Shown here in pieces: positions 57,554 to 64,000 of a stretch of DNA of 64,000 bases; the first letter of the stretch is position 1; each line of letters begins with the position of its first letter. Position numbers and translations under genes: made by a program. This DNA is from Gigaspora margarita (taxonomy: Eukaryota; Glomeromycota; Glomeromycetes; Diversisporales; Gigasporaceae), in assembly GCA_009809945.1 (NCBI GenBank), contig WTPW01001663.1, forward strand, positions 18,278-82,277, given 5' to 3'. The notes beneath the pieces were generated by a model. It was given only the letters and a program-made list of their open reading frames with translations. It ran no database searches and had not been told where the DNA came from.

Positions 57554-59470
57554 TCAATTAGTCGATAAAATATATTGACATTTAGATGCAATGCAATAAC
57601 TCAAGGATGGATATTCATGCTGATATTGAATAATTGAAATTATGATTGGTTAAGATAGAAAATCATGGGGCTAAGCGGAAAATCCGGCTTTCCTGGTTGA
57701 TTCGGTTATAGCATCTATGTGATTGGCTAGTTTATGTAGATCAAAACGACCAATTAATTCAGTTAAAAAATTCTTTCAATACGACGACGAAATGGAACGA
57801 AATAACTTTATTATTAACAAATGTGAACCTTTTTTTAACGTCGAAGTAATTCTACTCTATTTATTAATTATTACATTTTACCAAAAACTTGCTATACGTT
57901 ATTACTCTTAGTCTATACTAATAGTTAGATTGCACCATCGTGTTTACTACATGTTAGTTTTCCTTTTTGTATGATAAATAATACATGCTTTCGTTCAGAT
58001 AAAATAAGCCTTGTAAAAGTTTATATTGCTTAGCCTATTTAATATTCTTATATTAGTATAATATTCACTATTTAACAATTCATAAATCTAAATATTTAAC
58101 TTTATAATTTAAACATGTAGAAACTCAATAAGCTCTGCCAATTACCAAACATCTACCTTTATTCTTATGAAAACACTTTGGAGAAAGCGATTGAAAACGA
58201 TTAGAAAAGATTTTCTACTAGGAACACTCAAAACGAAGAAATTTTATTACCGGTAATAAAAAATGTGGGTATCTTTAGTTTAAATAGTGAAATTGCCGGT
58301 TTTTAGATCCTAGTTAAAATTTATAGATTTACGTACTATTAGCTTCTATCTACACATAAACTGTTATCTTTATAAAAATCATCTTTAAATTCGAGCACAA
58401 TGTAATTCTTTTTGGACGCATACCAAAAAAATAATATATTTTTTTCTTAAAGACAAATGTATTTATTTTAGATTTTATTCGTATTTTAAGATATTATATA
58501 CTAAAATACTAAAAATATATTTAATTTTTACAATATTTCACATTTTAACAATTAATTTATTTCATTTTAACATACTATAGCGTATTAAAAATTTATTTTA
58601 CACTTTAATATACTACTAAAATTTATTTCGCATTTTAACATACTACAAAAATTAATTTATTTCGCACTTAAACATATTACTAAATTTATCTTGCACTATG
58701 TTTCGGTTATATTATTATCTAATAAATTAAATAAGATAGAAAAATAGAAAAATGAATATTGCGTCATCGAAAAATTGAACAAGAACGTTCACAATAATTG
58801 TGGCCACGAAGAGCTTCCAGTTGCACAATTTTAATACAATTTTATGTATTCGCTCGGCAACAAATGAATTATCAGGCCCTGCTCACCCGACCATATTAAA
58901 GAATACCTTAACCAGTCAGTACCGCGAACAATGACCCAATAAAACCTATGTTATCACCTCCAGGACTATAAGAAGAAACGAACGTTCGTAACAAGCGTCC
59001 ACTGTTATTACCTAACTAGCAACTTCCCAGGTTACGGCCACGGTGTGCTTTCAAATTTCTTTACTTATAGCCCCGGGCTGCAAAACGACAATTTAAGCAA
59101 CTATCCAGTAGTAAAAATATATTACCTTATATCTGCTATTTTTGCATGTGTTTCTTCGAGTAAAAAAAATTCTCACGTTATAATAAAAATTTAAACTGAA
59201 AGTGTAAAGGACATAAAGCAAAAAGTGTGTACGAAATGAGGATGTTGTTAAGCGTAAAAGGTAGGAAGTGTAAAAGTGTAGAAAATGTAAAAAATATGAA
59301 AAGGTGATATAATTTTTTTTTCGATGCTTCTGTTTTGATCTTAATAAAAACATTCATATAAACAGATCTACACGTGAAAATCGACCAATCAAAAATCCTT
59401 TTTTAAATTTTTGATATTTTTTATATCTGATATCTTCTAGCGAAGGTTTCTAAACGACTATGTGATCAAA
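57554..59470. other. Spacer with a GC-richer island
   Basis: 58790-59090 is markedly less AT-rich than its surroundings (GAAGAGCTTCCAGTTGCAC, CCCGGGCTGC and similar) but keeps no long frame and no tRNA-like boxes. Around 58500-58700, CATTTTAACATACTA words repeat. A short plus-strand open frame at 57723-57911 is not recognised. Confidence 0.4.
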
Positions 59471-59479
59471 CCTAATAAA

Positions 59480-60470
59480 ATGTTTTTATTTTAATTATAC
59501 AAGCTTGTAGGATTGAAATAAAAAAAAGGCTTGTCGATTTTGACCTAGTAATTATCGAGAAAACTGTCATTTAATTTTTTTTTAAAAAAAAAACATCGAA
59601 AAATCGATAACTACTAAACCGAATTCGATGAAAATTTTTTTATTTCAATTCTACAGGTCTATAGAATTAAAATTAGTATTGCTTGCTGCAAATATTAATT
59701 GAGACTTTTTTTATGGCGCAACGAGGGTTGTTACTTATCGTCCAATTTTATAATTAAAAAGTTAAAAATGATGCAAATTATAAAAATGTCAAATGTCGCA
59801 AAAATTGCAATATAATATATAATCTATATCTATGCTTATTTTGTAATATTAAAATATTATATATATTTTATAAAATAATGATACAATTATTTCATTAATT
59901 TCGATTATAATGATAATTACATAGACTTTCGATCTTGAAACTCTGCGCTCTTACATCTTCCTGAAAAGAACGTCGCAAAGGTTGCAAATAAAGTCTAAAA
60001 GACGCAAAGTTGCGACTTTGCAACAGACAACTCTAATTATAAAAACTATATCGAATTCGGATTAGTATTGTTGAGAAATATTGACTAAGATTTAAAAAAG
60101 TCGCAGCTTCTTTTTTACAGATACCAAAACTTTGAATAAAGATTACTCGGCACATATCTGATTAAATTCGATCAAATTTTTTTATTTTAATTTGATGAGA
60201 TTATAGAATTAAAATAAAAAATTTTTGATTGAATTTGATCAGGTATATGCTGAGTAATCTTTATTTAAATTTTTGGTATCTGTAAAAAAGAAGCTGCGAC
60301 TTTTTTTAAATCTTAGTCAATATTTCTCAACAATACTAATCCGAATTCGGTATATATATTTTTTATTTTAATTCTACAGACCTGTAGAATTGAAATAAAA
60401 AAAAAATTTTCATCGAATTTGTTTTAGTAGTTATCGAGAAATTTTCATTTAAATTTTAAAAACCGCTATA
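59480..60470. repeat. Nested fold-backs around the AATTCTACA / TGTAGAATT palindrome
   Basis: Four copies of an AT-rich palindrome (59482-59527, 59631-59672, 60175-60226 and 60358-60410). The segment 60051-60350 is a near-perfect inverted repeat bounded by CGAATTCGG. Its arms carry TTAGTATTGTTGAGAAATA and GTCGCAGCTTCTTTTTTACA. An outer pair (TCGATAACTACTAAAC near 59603 against its inverse near 60425) encloses it. Confidence 0.8.
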
Positions 60471-62559
60471 TTTTTCCAGGATTTTCGATTTTCGATGATT
60501 TTTTAAAAAATTTAAACTAACATATGGGTGGATTTAAATTAAAAAATTAATTATGTCAATTGTTTGTAATTCGCTTAAAATCGCTTATGAAACCGTTTAT
60601 GAAACCACATAATAATTATAATAATCATTGTATTTAATTACAACATTCCATCAAAACTGTAAATTCCTAGTCAAAAAAATACTTTGGAGTGTAATACTCT
60701 ATTAACTGCTCTAGACCCAGCATAAATTTATCCACCGTTTACAAGATCATTAACTGGGTTACAATCTGGCTTGGTTCACCCGGTTTTAAGAAAGTATTCT
60801 CAAGTATCGAACTAAATGCGATTTGAAATAATGCACAAGTTTTGTGAAGTAATTTTATCTGATCGTTTTTCGAGTTTCTTAGCTGAAATCTCGTGATAAT
60901 CGGATCTTATATCAATTGATGTTCGTGCTTTATAAACAAGACTTCACGTTTAAAAAATTTACAGCATTATTATTTTTTTTTTTACACAAATAATACTTTA
61001 GTCTTCGATTTCTAATGTTGTTGGTATAACGCTCGATCCATGGTTACCAGTGTCGAAAACCTTAATAAACCCATTTGTTCGTTTAAAACAAAAATCAAAG
61101 AGATGCCTGCCTGTGGTGTCGCTATACACGAAAAAAAAATAATGAACCACCGTCCTTAAATACACCAACGAAGGTTAGTATTATGTTTGTGAACGTTTTC
61201 GGATCGGAAGTTTCAGATAAGGAATCAATTAATAGAGTAGCAACCTTGGCTTATTATGGAGATTCTTAGTTTGTCTGTACTGACTTCTAGAAGGTGTCTA
61301 GTCGACTATTAGTGTTATATGGTTTGATAAGAGTGTCTAAGTTCCCTTTGGCAAGTGTTAGTGCTGTTACTGGCTTTTTGGAAGTGTTAAGTCGGAACTA
61401 GAATTTTTCATAATAAACAATATAGTATCTGACTATTTTAATATTCTATTTTAATATTTACTTACTTTTTTTTTTCAAGTATAATCGTGTGAAAGTCCGT
61501 TACTGAAAGACTTAAGTCGAGTCACCGAAAGACATATAACATTCTTATAAAGACGGTAAGATACATTAAATACAAAGGACTTAAAAATAATAGACTATTC
61601 GATTTTCGAATTATATTTCTTTTGGATTGTATTATTAACAAGGGAGTCCGTTGCACTAATCTAGCAAGTTCTAAATTTCAGATGAAGAAAAAAAGAACAA
61701 ATTAAGATCAGAAAAAAAAAAAGGTGAAAAAAAAAGACAAATAAGCACGAAAAAAAAAGAGTTGGTAATGGGTGGTAAAGATTAATTTGTTTAGTAAGGC
61801 AAGGGGATGTCAAACGTTAGTAAGATAGATAGAAATGAGATGAATGAAATTTTTGCATAGGTATGCTGTGGTGGGGTTTAATTTAGTGACTCAATTGCTA
61901 AGATTCTTAATGGTCTTTTACTAAACGGTTCCACAGGTCCATGGAAGCACGGTTATTTACAAATTATGATAGCTGCGCAACAAAAGTTGGTTCAGCCATA
62001 ATTATATTGTATATATTTTTATTTAATCGGATATAACATGACTATTAATATTTAAAAATTAATTATTGTATTAATTTGTTATACCTTATTATTTTACCCC
62101 AAATTTTTGGGTTATGCACTATCTGTTTATCAAAAAATTATCAAGCTTTTTTATACGATTAGGGCCTCCACAAGATCTGATTTTTTGGGGAGACTTCGAA
62201 CCACTACGTTAGTTTTACGTAACTTAAAATATATATCATTGAGCAATTTTCTATTAAATTTTTTTATGTATAAATTCATTTTTTTCAGAATTTTACAGTG
62301 CTTTTCAAAATAGTACCGGTATGTCCATTAAATTCATGCATCACACATTACTTATAATCTGGAAATCGGAAATTTGGAGTTTAATATCAAAATAGTTGCG
62401 CGACACGTGATGTCGCGCAGAACTAGCACTCATATGTTGACAAGTAAATTCAAAATATATAAGATAGCTTTCCAACATTGTTGTGTTAAAACCAGAAATG
62501 GAGATACTGATAGGATATCTTCAAAGGCCTAAAAAAAAAAATTTTATTACAGAATTAAA
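60471..62559. other. Spacer, unassigned
   Basis: 60680-60712 (GGAGTGTAATACTCTATTAA) resembles part of the small hairpin family of 36940. 61240-61420 is somewhat GC-richer and is followed by AATAAA-like TAATAAACAA, perhaps an old transcribed unit. GGGCCTCCACAAGATC near 62163 and GTTGCGCGACACGTGATGTC near 62395 stand out from the AT-rich DNA but were not identified. Confidence 0.35.
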
Positions 62560-63760
62560 TCACCATTTCGGTGACAGTATGCGATTGAGTCAGTTTGTAT
62601 TTGAATTGTCGTGATTTCTATGAATTTTGTTAAAAAAATTTTTTACGAAACTTAATTGCTATTCCAGCGACTAGGGCTGACACTATATGTATTTTGCATA
62701 AGTTTTAGTAACGTAATTTTCATCACATCATACATAAAATACCAGCTTTACAAAGTTCGGTCAGCATCATTGCATCATTTGATTTAAATTTTAACTCCTA
62801 AATCACTGAATATCTGATCTTAGAAACTAATGTGCAAAATTACAAATTTCACGAAAGCTAATTTTGCCGAAACTTACCAAAATTACAGTAATTTTACATC
62901 CCTACCAGTGACATATAAAATGTGTTAATGTTGAGCTAGTTTACATTTATACTATAGTATCGGAATAGTAAGTTCTATAACAGAAGTTTTTACAATATAA
63001 TAACTCATGGTAGAATCATGGTAATTCCAATGCAAACTAACTCGACCTTAACCACATAATTCTGTCACAGTAATAGTAAATAAGTTCTGTAGCAGAATGT
63101 TTTTACCGTAATTCATGATGAAAATCGTGATGATATATACAAACCAACTCACATACTATGTGCTGCTGGAATAGCAAGTTTTATAATAGAATTATTTACA
63201 ATAGCTTATTGATAAAAATTCGATAATTTATGCTGAGTTGGTTCAGTATTTAAGGTTGAGTCTGAAATTTTTACTATAAAAAATTTGGTTATGGAACTAC
63301 TTGATATTTTGGTTGCCTCAGTATGTGGTACTTAAGTACCCCTTGCGCCAGCATTCGAAGCAGAGTGAAGATCTGAAGAGAAGACCGAAACTCAACCACC
63401 CAAGAAAAAACGTAAGACAATGCCATTCTCCCAGCTTCTTACGAGCACAGAGTCATTGCGTTTGTTGAGAGAAGCGGAGGAAGAGGCGGAAAGAGTTGCC
63501 AACGGTTAAAGTTGAGTTAGTTTACATTGGGATTATCATCGTAAAAAATTCTATTACAGAACCTATTCACTATTCTAGTGACCACAGTACGTGATAAGGA
63601 TTGAGTCAATTCGCATTGGAACATAGTTATTGTAAAAAATTCTGTTACAAAACTTACTATTCCAGTAACCACAGTATTGGTTGAGTTAATATGGTGCATG
63701 TAGCCTAGCCTAGAACCAAGTCCCGTGACAAGAGTGGCCAAAATTTAAAAATGTTTTATT
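62560..63760. repeat. Degenerate repeat, copies in both orientations
   Basis: Words TTGAGTYARTTTRCATTGGAA, ATTCTGTTACAGAACTTA and CTATTCCAGTRACCACAGTA recur at about 62590, 62940, 63160, 63515 and 63600. They also occur inverted near 63025-63075 (CCAATGCAAACTAACTCGAC). The unit is about 100-130 bases and strongly diverged. Minus-strand open frames here follow the repeat. Confidence 0.6.
63369..63509 (+). pseudogene. Orphan C-terminal coding tail with nuclear localisation motif
   Basis: A GC-richer open stretch of about 46 codons ends at the stop 63507-63509. It starts RSEEKTETQPPKKKRKT, contains PKKKRK (classical nuclear signal), then LLTSTESLRLLREAEEE to the end (basic tail then acidic helix). 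There is no start codon in frame; a TGA lies just upstream, so it would have to be a last exon or a relic. It sits inside the degenerate repeat and may be the tail of the element's own protein. The family is not recognised. Confidence 0.4.
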
Positions 63761-64000
63761 ATAAAATTTTGTATTACATAAAAAATTAGCCAATTAAATT
63801 TTAGTATAATAAAAACTTTTTAAAAAATTTATATTAGTGACCAAAATTTTATGAAATATTAGATATTTTGGCTAATAACTTTGATTTGAGTAAACTAAGA
63901 AAAAAATTTTTTCTGTAATAATATAATATAAAGCTTAAATAATTAATTTACAGAATTATTTTTTTTCTATTATAATAGAATTATCGAGTTAATGCAAAAA

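Overview
The window looks like a fungal nuclear scaffold, most likely from an arbuscular mycorrhizal fungus (Glomeromycotina). It is very AT-rich. Its genes have many short GT-AG introns of about 55-110 bases, and its repeats belong to families typical of such genomes (hAT, MULE, pogo, PIF/Harbinger-like, LINE, tRNA-derived SINE, LTR elements). The species is inferred from gene style and repeat content only; there is no rRNA or other marker. One large run of Ns (20779-21697) and several small ones interrupt the assembly.

Layout. 0-40 kb is a repeat-rich compartment. It holds a decayed hAT transposon (411-2993), a tandem A/C-rich repeat (4653-5320), a young 5'-truncated LINE with a 17-bp target duplication (6027-8296), a 900-bp fold-back PIF-like element (9606-10505), a truncated nuclease-like gene (13764-14322), a decayed multi-exon gene (14669-15943), a hAT-type MITE with a perfect 8-bp target duplication (17664-17949), a tRNA-derived SINE with an 18-bp target duplication (22091-22729), a second hAT on the minus strand (22996-24050), two LTRs (24753-25232 and 33401-33886), a 2-kb palindrome split by a later MITE (26257-28290), a MULE fragment, and two pogo-type elements (30153-31369 and 39396-39728).

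40.6-55.0 kb is a gene island with three intact spliced genes. I could follow each through every exon in one continuous reading frame: a 690-residue low-complexity protein whose C-terminus resembles the AF4/FMR2 helical domain (minus strand, 5 exons); head-to-head with it, a mitochondrial NAD(H) kinase of 414 residues (plus strand, 11 exons, one apparent GC-AG intron); and a 1,038-residue SPO22/ZIP4/TEX11-type meiotic protein in 33 small exons (plus strand). The NAD kinase is a housekeeping supplier of mitochondrial NADPH. The ZIP4 homologue belongs to the meiotic crossover (ZMM) machinery, which is notable in a lineage long regarded as asexual.

55-64 kb returns to repeats: a probable minus-strand solo LTR, a small TA-flanked MITE, nested fold-backs and a degenerate bidirectional repeat that contains a short coding tail with a nuclear localisation motif.

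The strongest unexplained structure is how the repeats are built. Many are long inverted repeats. Elements with different termini share the same inner modules: a GAGACG-centred palindrome, and an AT-rich palindrome around AATTCTACA/TGTAGAATT. Several low-complexity islands appear to be the interiors of hAT-type MITEs.
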